Shown: positions 14,901 through 27,800 of the stretch, piece by piece
Position numbering within the stretch: position 1 is the stretch's first letter
Layout: the number at the start of each line of letters is the position of its first letter
Origin: Sinohyriopsis cumingii
Taxonomy: Eukaryota > Mollusca > Bivalvia > Unionida > Unionidae
DNA: 64,000 nucleotides
Direction of reading: 5' to 3'
Assembly: GCA_028554795.2 (NCBI GenBank)
Contig: CM068828.1
Location: 10,425,314-10,489,313, forward strand
Notes under the pieces: generated by a model
Seen by the model: only the letters and a program-made list of their open reading frames with translations
Told to the model about the DNA's origin: nothing
Databases searched by the model: none
Position numbers and translations under genes: made by a program

Positions 14901-17900
14901 AGATTGTGTTCAACAAGAAAACTCACAAATAATGCTTCAGCGTTGGTAGCTTGCAGGTCTTCAGGTGATGGCCTAAAATATTCCAGAGCTGAAATCTGCG
15001 AATTCTTAATTTTCCCAACTTCTACATGTTTTTTCCAACCGATGTGCTTCCTCACAGCATCTCTGCCATATGCCAAATACTAAAATTTGTGGCACACTCT
15101 GTGCAAAAAGCATGATGTATATCAATGTTTAATGGCAGAATGCACTTCCAGTTTTTAATATATTCCAAATTAAACTTCACTTTTTGAGCAATACATTTCT
15201 TTTTCCTTGGTGGTGAAGACATTTTCAACATCTTACATGCGATGCCGAAAGATAACTCAAATCAGTGTTGGTGACGCATGCGCAGAGCAAAATTCCGGTT
15301 AGGCCCCAGTTTCTCTCAAAAGCATTTGTAAAACTACTCTTATACAGATAGATTAAAATAGGCTAAAATGCATGCTACCGGGCCAACTGTACTAATTGGT
15401 TGTAGTTCTACTAATATCGCGACCAGCAGTACCGGACCGTTTTGGCAACTGTCAATATCATGACTAGTGCTTAAAGGGAAATGGTTATTTTATTAAAGAT
15501 TTAAAATAATTGAGAATTGGAGAATTCATGAATTTTTTGGCTTGCGGCGTGAATCAGTGAATCGCTGAAAAAGTCGTGAAATTCACGCCAAATTCGTGAG
15601 CGTTGGCAGCTATGCGTTATGTTACTGCATCAAAGATGTTACTGCACCAATAAATTCTTTGCCAGGATCAACTTGTAGCAACTGTGGCCATCACAGGCTG
15701 CCATGTTGATAAATTCGTTCAAACGCAGATGCAACTTCAGTTGCTGTCTTTGTTGATAGTGGTTATGCTACTTTATATCTACTTGCAACTTCAATGACCG
15801 TCAACGCATATTTGTATGTGCGTGATCTACATCTACCAGTTTTAATAGTATCATGTGGTAAAAACAAAATACCTGCTTGATGAATTTCATTGGGAGTGCC
15901 GACATCAAAATATGCGTACTGAATTTGTTTTAGGTGGTGGTAGTTAAGTTTGACATATTGCCTGTCGTGCTAACCAATCTGCAACATCAGAACATGCTAC
16001 ACCAGCTGCATCAGCAAGTTTATTAATCACTGCTCTACCTCTCCAATATCCTCTTGGGCTATAATAAATTGAATCCATATAATAGTTATCTATGATTAAT
16101 TACCAGCCCCTAGCACTAGTTTACTTTTCATTGAAGATCTTGTAAAAAAAATCAGCAAGTGATTCTCTGAGAGATTTATTTTTACAGACTTTAGAGTGTG
16201 AATTATCTCCACATCTGCAAAATGTCATTGTAACAGATTTGGATTTTTATACCCAATGTCATGATCATGGCACACTTGATCGCATTTATTGGATACTCTC
16301 CAGGTCTGGGTTGATCTTTCTCATCAAGCTGAATATCAAGTCGGGTTCCAGGACCACAATAATTATATCCAGGATATTTAGCCCATGTAGCCCCCGGTAA
16401 TTTTCCCAGTGAGGCAGTGAGCTTGAGAGATAAATTTATATTTTTTTCTAGCACATTTCACACACTTGTCTGTAATTGCACGCTTTTTATTCCTCGTCGT
16501 TATTGCTTTTAATCCACTGGTATTGGTGGGTGCTCTGCATCGAACACGATATAAATTCATATACTTATTATATTGCTACAACATGGATGTCACTGACTTC
16601 TCAGTGACACAAAAGCAAGAGCCAGTCAAGTATCATCCAGCGCTACCAAATTCTATCAGAGTAATTATCATAGGTCCATCTGGGTCAGGTAAGACACAGT
16701 TGTTACTTAACTGATAATGAAATGGCTCAAGTGCAATAAGTTGTATTTAGTGGCACCATCTGTAGATGATCAGAGATGCTATGACAAGCTTTAAGATTTT
16801 AATGAAAATGCAAAGTTGTTGGATGATGACAGTAATATTATTGATTTTATTACCAACATCAATGATGCATCAATGGTAGATGATCTGAATGGGGGTATCA
16901 ACAATCTCTTAGTATACAATGATGTGATGTTAGACAAACGGATATTTTCCCAAGGCAGACACAAAAACACCGATATTATATATGTTACTCAGCAATATAT
17001 GCAAATACCTAAAGTGATTAGAGAAAACTGCAATCTTCTCGTTGTTTTTAATGGTGTTGATACCTTAACACTATGAAACATCCACCAGACTTGGTGTTCA
17101 GGGGACATGGATATAATCGAGTTTAAAAACTTCTTCTCAAAAGCGCAATCAATTCCTCATGGATTTATCATGATAAATTTACATAATTCTCAATCATGAT
17201 ATCACATTGGTCTCAATAAAATTTTTGGTTGAGAGACCTGCCACATGACTGCTACTTATTTTGCTACTTTTTTTACACACACAGCAGCAGAGTGGGTGAT
17301 AACTAACAGGTCAGTGAACAAAGATATGTACAAATCTGTCACACAAGCGTCAATAATTAAAATGCGCTAACCCGGTTTGAGGCCTTGGTTTAGTGTTATT
17401 GATGTTTGTGTGTCATTTTCGTAGCAAGGGTTAATTTCACAAATGGACCCTCCTAAAAAGTGGCCTGTTCACCCCCTCTGCTGCTCAAACTAAATAAAAA
17501 GATGGCATATACAGCCTGCCTCCAGCAATATAAATAAAAAGATGGCATACAAAGCCTGCCTCCAGCAATATAAATAAAAAGATGGCATACACAGCCTGCC
17601 TCCAGCAATATAAATAAAAAGATGGCATACACAGCCTGCCTCCAGCAATATAAATAAAAAGATGGCATACACAGCCTGCCTCCAGCAATATAAATAAAAA
17701 GATGGCATACACAGCCTGCCTCCAGCAATATAAATAAATAAAAAGATGGCATACACAGCCTGCCTCCAGCAATATAAATAAAAAGATGGCATATACAGCC
17801 TGCCTCCAGCAATAGCCATGCCATTGACTTTTATTGGCAATGAAGTAAGGATATGATAAGCAAGGCTGACAAACATCTCATAAAGGTGGTTAAATATATT

Positions 17901-20900
17901 ATGATTCAAAACAATCTAAGCAAAAACCTCACCTTGTCCAGTTGTTCTATCATTATGTCCTTCCGTTTGTCTGTAGACACAGCCACTGCCAACTGTTGCT
18001 GTAGCTCCAACAACTAGAAGTAGAGTAAAATAAATACTACTATGATATATACTCATGTATAAGTCAAATCCAATTACAAGAAACACTCTGATCTGCCCTC
18101 GCATAAAGTGTCAGTAGATCAGGGTCTGTATTGTTTGTTCTACTGATTACTTCTAGCAAATTGCACAGACCCAGATCTGCCAATGCATTATGTGACAGCA
18201 CATCTGGTTCTCTGCTGTTTGTAGTTGTGCTCAAACTTACAGTAATAGTTCCTCTGTATACTCAGGATCCCACCCATCAAAATTTAAAGAGAAAATCTTT
18301 ACCTATTGTGTAACAAAAAGTAAACTGTACCAACTAAAAGATTTATGAAGCACTAATCATTAAAATAAATCCAATTAACAGTTGTTGAGTTATTAAATAT
18401 AAAGTTACAACATGTCTATGTGTTAGTCTGCTATGCTCCCACAGGATAGTCTGTGTTACCATTGCATACTACACTTCTTTGCTCCCAAAGGTAGCCTATG
18501 TTACACAGCTATGCTCTCATCTTGTGTTACTAAATGTATGTTACACTGCTATGCTCTCATCTTGTGTTACTAAATGTATGTTACACTGCTATGCTCTCAT
18601 CTTGTTGTTGTTGTTGTTGTGGGGTTTAACGCCATTTTTCAGCACACGATAGGCTATACATGGCGGCCAGTATTAATGGTGGAGGAAGAACCTGGGAAAA
18701 CCCCGGAAAGAACCACCAACCCACAAGAAGCTACTGGTAGCTCTCATCTTGTGTTACTAAATGTATGTTACACTGCTATGCTCTCATCTTGTGTTACTAA
18801 ATGTATGTTACACTGCTATGCTCTCACAACTTAAGGTAGCTTATGTTACTACTGTATGTTACACTACTATGATCTTACAAGGTAGCCTGTGTTACTACTG
18901 CATGTTACAATGCTATGCTCACATATGGTACATTGTATGTAACACAGTATTCAAGTGTCAAGTTACAATATCTTCTCTGTATTTTAATGTTATGCTCACA
19001 CAGGATAGCCTGTGCTAATACATTATGTAACAATGCAATCACACATGTCCAGCAACATGAGATAGTGTGTGTGCGATTTAGAATTTTAACGTAGCTTTAA
19101 AAAAATTTCAGTCATATCGCAACGATGTCTGTCTGCAGTGTAATAGTTTATAGTGATGTCTAGCACTAGGGCATCATGCCGCAGACATGTAGCATGATGT
19201 CCCACCCAGTCACATTTTCCTGACACCAGGCCAACCAGTCCTAACACTAACCTGTTAATGCTGAGTGCCAAGTGAGGCAGCTGTTAGTACCATTTTTGTA
19301 AGTCTTTGGTACAACATGAAGTAGAACTGTTGCTGGTCACCGGTAAATTCATAAGTAGTGCTGAGTAAGGTTGACTGACATAGCATGACCATTATTTGTG
19401 AAGACCAACAGGATCACATTTTGAATGAAACCATCGCAATTCAGCAAACAATTACCACATTACCAGTACAGCTCTCCCTCATTGTTATGGACTTCAATAT
19501 TCCATTTTCAGCATGCTACCCATGACCAAAATTAAAAGGAGAGCTGTACTGTGAAATTATTTAATTTTACAGACAACTATTTTACAGATTTTGCAGAAAA
19601 AGAACATTTGTTTGGGTATTGAAAACCATGGAAGAAAAATCTTGTTCTCACTGAATTATCATTGTTCATGGGTACTTAAAACCATGGGTCAGGAACCATA
19701 TTCTATTGTTACTGGTGAATTATCATTATTCACAGGTACTTAAGACCATGGATTAGTAATCAAGTTCTATTGTTATGACTGAATTATCATTGTTCACAGG
19801 TACTTAAAATCATGGATTAGCAATCAAGTTCTATTGATACGACTGTATTATCATTATTCATGGGTACTTAAATGATGAATTCATAGTACACCACTCCCTC
19901 GATAACTTGCACCCTGTTAACTCATGAACCCGCTTAAAACGCAGTGTCACGCATGGATCCCATTTTCTAAACCCGAAAATACCCCAAAAATGTATCCCTA
20001 TTTGTTGAACTTGACGAAAATCGTGATCAAAATTGGTAAAGGAAACTTTGATGTATCGCTCGTTTTATCATTGAAAATGGTAGATAGGACCTGGAAATTT
20101 TAATCAACACTATGAAACATCAAATTTAAAAATAGCTCATACAATCTGTTACATTTTCTTTCCAAACGACATTCCTAGTACACCGCAATTAACGATATGT
20201 AAGAAAATTTTGCTCAATGAAAATGTCACTTATGCCGAGTGGAGGCAGCACTTTAATAAATAAATGCAAATTAAATAATTTTTTTATCAACTGAAAGTTG
20301 TGTTCTAGTTCCATCTTTTAGCTCCTTTTAAGTGTGATCATCATAAGTGCAATGTGTCGTCTTGTAATTAAATGTAAAATGCGTCAATCTACCATAACAG
20401 CTATGTCCGCGAGCGTTTCTCTGAGAACCTAATTAAGTACCGACCGTGTTTTGAGAACTGACTTATGGAAGTATCTGTTGTATTGTTGCACTGAATTAAA
20501 TGCTGGCCTCCTTTATATTATCATGTTAATTATGTCTTCTGAATAAAAAAGGAGGTGGAATAAAATAAAAGTTAAAAGGCACAAAAATAGGACCAACTTA
20601 AAGGGGCCCCAAGTGGCCGAGTGGTCTAAAGCGCTCTCCGTTACGGATCACTGCCACCTCACCTCTGGCTGCATGGGTTTGAGTCTTGGATTTGGCCAAT
20701 GTGGGTATATGAGAAAGTTTGCCAGTATCTTCTCATGGGTCGGTGGTTCTTTCCGGGGTTTTCCCGGGTTCTTCCTCCACCACTAATACTGGCCGCCATG
20801 TATAGCCTATCATGTGCTGAAAATGGCGTTAAACCCCACAACAACAACAACAACTAACTTAAAATCTAGTGGCCTCAGTCGTATGTTGGGTGAACTCGCT

Positions 20901-21824
20901 TCATTTGATCAATCGAACACTGTAATAAACATTATTGTGTATGTAACAGAAACTACCTTAAATTAACCGACTCTTTCATAACTGTGATCAAAGATAACAA
21001 GGCAGCAAAGCGATGAATACTTCATAAAATAAAGAGCTTGATTTCACAGATACGGACCATTGTGGGCAAGTGAGTTTCAGAGAATTCTTGAACTGGCATT
21101 TAGAGATGTCCTCAGGGATGATAAGAAGTTTCATTATTACTTCCAATGAAATCACGACATTAACAGTGTACTTACTGAACAATAGAAAATTGACTTTCAA
21201 TGCAAACGTGTCACGAAATAATTGTCGCGTGTTTTTGAAAAAAAAAAAGGAATCTTGTTTGGTTGTGTATCAACAGTTAGTCTAGTTCCCAAATTGTGGA
21301 CTACCGATTTGGCAAGATACCATTAAATACCAGTATGGGAACCAGACTCATCAAGAAAACAAAAAGCAGTGACGTAATACATCGATTTGTTGTGGACACG
21401 TGATGGTTGTTCAAACCAGTTGGAACGATCTTTCATATTTTGGATATTTTGAGAGAAAAAATGTTATTTAAACAGAATTATGAACAACTTTTTTTTGTAA
21501 AAGCGCATTATTAAAAATTATTATCGAAATGAGGATTCAGTCATTAAACAGCCCAGTTCCCTAATGCCGCCCCCACCCCCCCCGGGTTTTCTCGATGTCA
21601 AAGCGATTTTTTTCAATTTTTTGAGGTCCCTCAGTAACTTGTGCCTCGCTTATAGTGCGGTCTATGTTTGTGGACCCTGTTGTCTGCGACTTATCGAGGG
21701 AGAGGTGTACAACAATCTCGCTATAATACATTTCCTGTAATAAGGCAAGTACGGTTATGTATCATGAAACAGTAAAAACATAAATGTGTGTATATATATC
21801 TATATATATCTATCTATCTATCTA

Positions 21825-21867
<43 letters not shown>

Positions 21868-24800
21868 AATGTCATTATCAGGCAGGGCAGGATGATAAAG
21901 ATGTAACATTAAGTAGGGCATATTGATAATGATGAAAAGTAATGCTAAATAGGAAAGGATGATAAAAGATGTAGTGTAATGTATGACAGTGCTTGATTAA
22001 GGGTAATGTTAGACAGGGTAAAATGTTGTGTAATGAGAAAAAAATTATAGTGTAATGTTATATAAAGCAGGATGATCAAGACATAGTGTAACATTATACC
22101 AGGCAGGATACTAAAGATGTAGTGTAATGTTTGATAGAACAGGATGATAAAGATGTGTGTAATGTTAAATAAAACAGGATGTGTGCAATGTTTGATAGGA
22201 CACAATGAAGAGATGTAATGTTAGATGATGAGGATGATAAAGATGTAATGTTTGATAGGACAGGATGATAAAGATGTAATGTTGAAAGATGTGTGTAATG
22301 TTACATAGAGCAGTATGATAAAGATGTGTGTAATGTTAAATAGAACAGGATGATACAAATGTGTGTAATGTTAAATAGAGCAGGATGAAAAAGATGTGTG
22401 TAATGTTAAATAGAAAAGGATGATAAAGATGTAATGTTAAACAGAGAAGGATGATAATGATATAGTGTAATGTTACATAGAGCAGGATGATAAAGATGTG
22501 TGTAATGTTAAATTAAAAAGGATGATACAAATGTGTGTAATGTTAAATAGAGCAGGATGATAAAGATGTGTGTAATGTTAAATAGAACAGGATGATAAAG
22601 ATGTAATGTTAAACAGAGCAGGATGATAAAGATATAGTGTAATGTTAAATAGAGCAGGATGATAAAGATGTGTGTAATGTTAAAAAGAGCAGGATGATAA
22701 AGATGTGTGTAATGTTAAAAAGAACAGGATGATAAAGATGTAATGTTAAACAGAGCAGGATGATAAAGATATAGTGTAATGTTAAATAGAACAGGATGAT
22801 AAAGATATAGTGTAATGTTAAATAGAACAGGATGATAAAGATGTGTGTAATGTCAAATAGAGCAGGATGATAAAGATGTGTGTAATGTTAAAAAGAACAG
22901 GATGATAAAGATGTGTGTAATGTTAAATAGAGCAGGATCATAAAGATGTGTGTAATGTTAAATAGAGCAGGATGATAAAGATGTGTGTAATGTTAAATAG
23001 AGCAGGATGATAAAGATGTGTGTAATGTTAAATAGAACAGGATGATAAAGATGTGTGTAATGTTAAATAGAGCAGAATGATAAAGATGTGTGTAATGTTA
23101 AATAGAACAGGATGATAAAGATGTGTGTAATGTTAAATAGAGCAGGATGATAAAGATGTGTGTAATGTTAAATAGAGCAGGATGATAAAGATGTGTGTAA
23201 TGTTAAATAGAACAGGATGATAAAGATGTGTGTAATGTTAAATAGAGCAGGATCATAAAGATGTGTGTAATGTTAAATAGAGCAGGATGATAAAGATGTG
23301 TGTAATGTTAAATAGAGCAGGATGATAAAGATGTGTGTAATGTTAAATAGAACAGGATGATAAAGATGTGTGTAATGTTAAATAGAGCAGAATGATAAAG
23401 ATGTGTGTAATGTTAAATAGAACAGGATGATAAAGATGTGTGTAATGTTAAATAGAGCAGGATGATAAAGATGTGTGTAATGTTAAATAGAGCAAGATGA
23501 TAAAGATATGTGTAATGTTAAATAGAGCAGGATGATAAAGATGTAGTGTAATGTTAAATAGAGCAGGATGATAAAGATGTGTGTAATGTTAAATAGAGCA
23601 GGATGATAAAGATGTGTGTAATGTTAAATAGAACAAGATGATAAAAATGTGTGTAATGTTAAATACAACAGGATGATAAAGATGTGTGTAATGTTAAATA
23701 GAACAGGATGATAAAGATGTGTGTAATGTTAAATAGAGCAGGATGATAAAGATGTGTGTAATGTTAAATAGAACAGGATGATAAAGATGTGTGTAATGTT
23801 AAATAGAGCAGGATGATAAAGATGTGTGTAATGTTAAATAGAGCAGGATGATAAAGATGTGTGTAATGTTAAATAGAACAGGATGATAAAGATGTGTGTA
23901 ATGTTAAATAGAGCAGGATCATAAAGATGTGTGTAATGTTAAATAGAACAGGATGATAAAGATGTGTGTAATGTTAAATAGAGCAGGATGATAAAGATGT
24001 GTGTAATGTTAAATAGAGCAGGATGATAAAGATGTGTGTAATGTTAAATAGAGCAGGATGATAAAGATGTGTGTAATGTTAAATAGAACAGGATGATAAA
24101 GATGTGTGTAATGTTAAATAGAGCAGAATGATAAAGATGTGTGTAATGTTAAATAGAACAGGATGATAAAGATGTGTGTAATGTTAAATAGAGCAGGATG
24201 ATAAAGATGTGTGTAATGTTAAATAGAGCAAGATGATAAAGATATAGTGTAATGTTAAATAGAGCAGGATGATAAAGATGTGTGTAATGTTAAATAGAGC
24301 AGGATGATAAAGATGTGTGTAATGTTAAATAGAACAAGATGATAAAGATGTGTGTAATGTTAAATAGAACAGGATGATAAAGATGTGTGTAATGTTAAAT
24401 AGAATAGGATGATAAAGATGTGTGTAATGTTAAATAGAGCAGGATGATAAAGATGTGTGTAATGTTAAATAGAACAAGATGATAAAGATGTGTGTAATGT
24501 TAAATAGAACAGAATGATAAAGATGTAATGTTAAATAGAACAGGATGATAAAGATGTGTGTAATGTTAAATAAAACAGGATGATAAAGATATAGTGTAAT
24601 GTTAAATAGAACAGGATGATAAAGATGTAATGTTAAATAGAACAGGATGATAAAGATGTGTGTAATGTTAAATAAAACAGGATGATAAAGATATAGTGTA
24701 ATGTTAAATAGAACAGGATGATAAAGATGTGTGTAATGTTAAATAGAGCAGGATGATAAAGATGTGTGAAATGTTAAATAGAACAGAATGATAAAGATGT

Positions 24801-27800
24801 AATGTTAAATAGAACAGGATGATAAAGATGTGTGTAATGTTAAATAGAACAGAATGATAAAGATGTAATGTTAAATAGAACAGGATGATAAAGATGTGTG
24901 TAATGTTAAATAGAGCAGGATCATAAAGATGTGTGAAATGTTAAATAGAACAGAATGATAAAGATGTAGTGTAATGTTAAATAGAACAGGATGAAAAAGA
25001 TATGTGTAATGTTAAATAGAATAGGATGATAAAGATGTAGTGTGATGTTAAATAGAGCAGGATGAAAAAGATAAGGGGATGAATTAGTAGAGCGGTAAGA
25101 CAGTTCTCTAACAAATATGTTGTTAGACTACAATGTGGTAGCCTTTCAGGGGCAGAGATGACATTTTCTATTATATACAATGTTCTCTACTATGACTTAG
25201 TCTGATAATTTATTTTATATGACTGAGTTGTCCCAGCCAAATTATTACTTGTCTGAGTTCTCAAGGATGCCATTATAATGAGAGAGTTCTGTATTTGTAT
25301 TTCCAATAATCAAGCTGCATAACTCTTGTAACAAGGACATAAAATGTACTATTCTCTATTCCAAGCCATACCTCAAGTGAACTCATGAATAACCTAATAC
25401 ATAGCTTTTTCATTTACAAGGTTAACAAGTCAACTATAAGTTTTATGAAATAGCAGTTTCAAAATCTGTTTCTTTCACTTAAAACCTAACACTCACATGA
25501 TGTCATTTTGCTTACCTTAACATTTAGCTGCTGTATATACTGCTCACAATGCTGAAAGAAAGCAAAAACATCTTAAAGATTACGCTTCTGATCAGTTAAG
25601 TTATGGCTGTTCCATTTAAACATACATTATATCCCCAGTTTTCCAGTTAAACATACACTGCCCATAGGGCTATTCCACTCAAATATACATGGTACACACA
25701 GTTTCCCAGTTAAACATACACTGCCCACAGGGCTGTTCTAATTTAAACATACACTGCCCACAGGGCTGTTCCATTTAAACATACATGGCACACTGGGCTG
25801 TTCCATTTAAACATACATGATACCCAGGGAAAGCATTTTTTAAAACAATATGCCATGGTACCCTGATTCAGGACTTCCATTAAGTTTATATTTTATGGAG
25901 TTCCAAGGACCCCCACATTTGAAATTTATAGGGTCCTTACAAGAGTCCCACTTGAGAGTTTCTACAGTAAGTTGTGTGTGTGTGTGTGAGAGAGAGGTCT
26001 CATTAGAAATTTGGTGAAAATAGGAGTTCCACCAGCATAAGTTGCAGTCCCCTCTCTCAAATATGCTGGGCATACATAAAGTAGATAAATGTTCATTACA
26101 ATGCAAGGAATAAAGAGACAAAAAACCGTGTCAGTTTTACTTATTTATAATTGTTTAAATATTCATGTATTAAAATTGATAGCATGTCAGTCCACTTAGG
26201 AACATGCTACACAAGGCCATTATTTAGACAGTAATACGTCATGCCCTCCAAAACAAAAATGTCAGGTGTGGCATCTTAATTACAGAACTGGATGATTGTG
26301 AATTTTATTTTCAATTTGGCAATGAGCATTCATGTGCTCAATCCTGAGTGCTGTACACCGCTCCCTCGATAACTCGTGCCCGGATAACTCGCGATCCCAC
26401 TTATAACGCAGTGTCCGTCTTGGCTCCCGATTTTTGCAAGAAAATGTTTTTAAAATATGCTGAACATGAAAAAATTACAATAAGAATTGATAAATTAAAC
26501 CTTGATACATTGCTTGTTTTATCATCGAAAATGGTGATTAATGCCCGTAAAAATATAATCCATATTTTGAAATTTGCAAGTTCTAAATAAGAATTAATTT
26601 CAGAGATCTCGAAAACGCTTAATTACGCGTATTTGGATGCCAATATTTTATCTGGGACGCAGAAAATCACTGAGGCGGGAGTCCTCCGTATGCATGTAAT
26701 AGGTGCGCGGGAAAATTCCATGATTTGCCAGTCCTGTTTCAGCCACCTGCTTTGTGGGAAAATGTGTTGATCAGTTAACAGTGCTGATATTTCCAATGAC
26801 AGAATTCAGTGACTGAAAGACTCTTTGATGTACATACATGTTGCCATTTTATAAGAGTACATAAAAAAAAGAACATGATGCAAATGCTTGGCGGCTAGTT
26901 CAAAGGCTTTGACTGGCGGCCGCGTGAGAGAAAATGTACTGATATTTAGTGATTGAATTCAGAGGCAGAAAGACCCAGTTTTAAAATCCTAGAGAGACCT
27001 CTGTTTCAAGATATATATTATGTAAGTTTTTATGATAAATAGTTGTCAGTATACTGTAAATAAACAGTCTGGTGAAATAGCGATCAATGAAAACTTCTGG
27101 TAAATGCTAACAGGTGGCAACAGAGAAAGAAATAAACACTAATTAAACATCTTCCCGTGTGAAAGTCACGTTCTAATCCTTTAATTCCGTTTCAGTGTAA
27201 ACATTATAGGTGGCGCTCACCAGATAATATGTACTTTTGAGAGAGTGACGTATGTAAGGTGAAGTAGTTCGCATTTAAAACATGCACAGTGGAGAGAATG
27301 TTTGCATACCTCTATGCTACATTAATGTAATGTGGATGATATTTCTTTTGGATATTGTACTTTTGGAAATTTTACATGATTTAAGCACACTGCTAACTAA
27401 AATGACTGCTCCCTTGTGTTAAAAAATCAGTCTGAATTAGTCTAAAGTACACTATACATAGCAGCTATTAAAATAGGGAAAATGAATTTTGCCAGACTAG
27501 ACAATACCAGCTTCTGAAAGTGCAATGAATGAATTACCAAATATATAAAATGTAAAAAAAGTTATCGGCTCTTTTTTATACAATTGACCTCTGAAGTTCA
27601 GGAAGTGAAAATGACCAAGCAGAGCTAGCACTTTTTTGAAAGGTGCACATTTGAAGTAAGGCCAAGCTGTATACTCTATAACCCATAGTACACCCATCAA
27701 TCATACACCAAAATAAAGGGAATTAAAGGTTCTTTGCAGTATACCTAAGATATACAAGGTCTTTTTTAAATAGCCAGTATAACCAGTGAGGAAAGCCGGG

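Larger units (their letters stand above)
13846..16085 (-). pseudogene. Polinton integrase, split by a hAT insertion
   Basis: On the minus strand the N-terminal part lies at 16085-15622. It includes the zinc-finger-like leader (SPRGYWRGRAVINKLADAAG) and core segments GILFLPHD and KYALTVIEVASRYK, then LLQVDPGKEF, with catalytic-type aspartate positions visible. The C-terminal part (14339-13846) includes WFARLPSVIAALNNE and a chromodomain-like tail. These are hallmarks of the retrovirus-like c-integrase of Polintons. It is interrupted by a 1,268-bp hAT element at 14347-15614 and also carries stops, so it is nonfunctional. Confidence 0.82.
11102..17485. mobile_element. Polinton/Maverick relic, 6,384 bp, with intact TIRs
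   Basis: Polintons are large self-synthesising DNA transposons related to double-jelly-roll DNA viruses. This copy is bounded by inverted repeats starting AGCAGCAGAGGGGGTGA and is flanked by CAAAC on both sides (11097-11101 and 17486-17490), a probable target-site duplication. Inside, in order: a basic protein remnant, a capsid-like fragment, a DNA polymerase B palm fragment joined to an SF1 helicase (all plus), a retrovirus-type integrase (minus) interrupted by a hAT element, a zinc-ribbon/PLA2-like gene (minus) and a packaging ATPase (plus). All are broken by stops or frameshifts, and most of the polymerase and capsid genes are missing, so it is a defective internally deleted copy. It sits in the centrobin intron between exons F and G. 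Polintons are usually 12-20 kb, so more than half is gone. Confidence 0.88.

Noticed and set aside
17453-17909. Three overlapping long minus-strand frames encoding repetitive Cys/Tyr-rich peptides
   Set aside because: They are read-through of the 40-bp minisatellite, which lacks stops in all three frames, plus flanking sequence.
20603-20690. Functional tRNA-Leu/Ser gene
   Set aside because: The tRNA-like head is part of a SINE with a shared body, an AAC tail and a target-site duplication.
21870-25080. CRISPR-like array
   Set aside because: The 35-bp units are directly contiguous with no unique spacers; this is a eukaryotic satellite.
25080-25160. tRNA-like sequence (TTAGTAGAGCGGTAAGACA) at the end of the 35-bp satellite
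   Set aside because: No convincing B box or stem pairing; probably SINE debris or chance.
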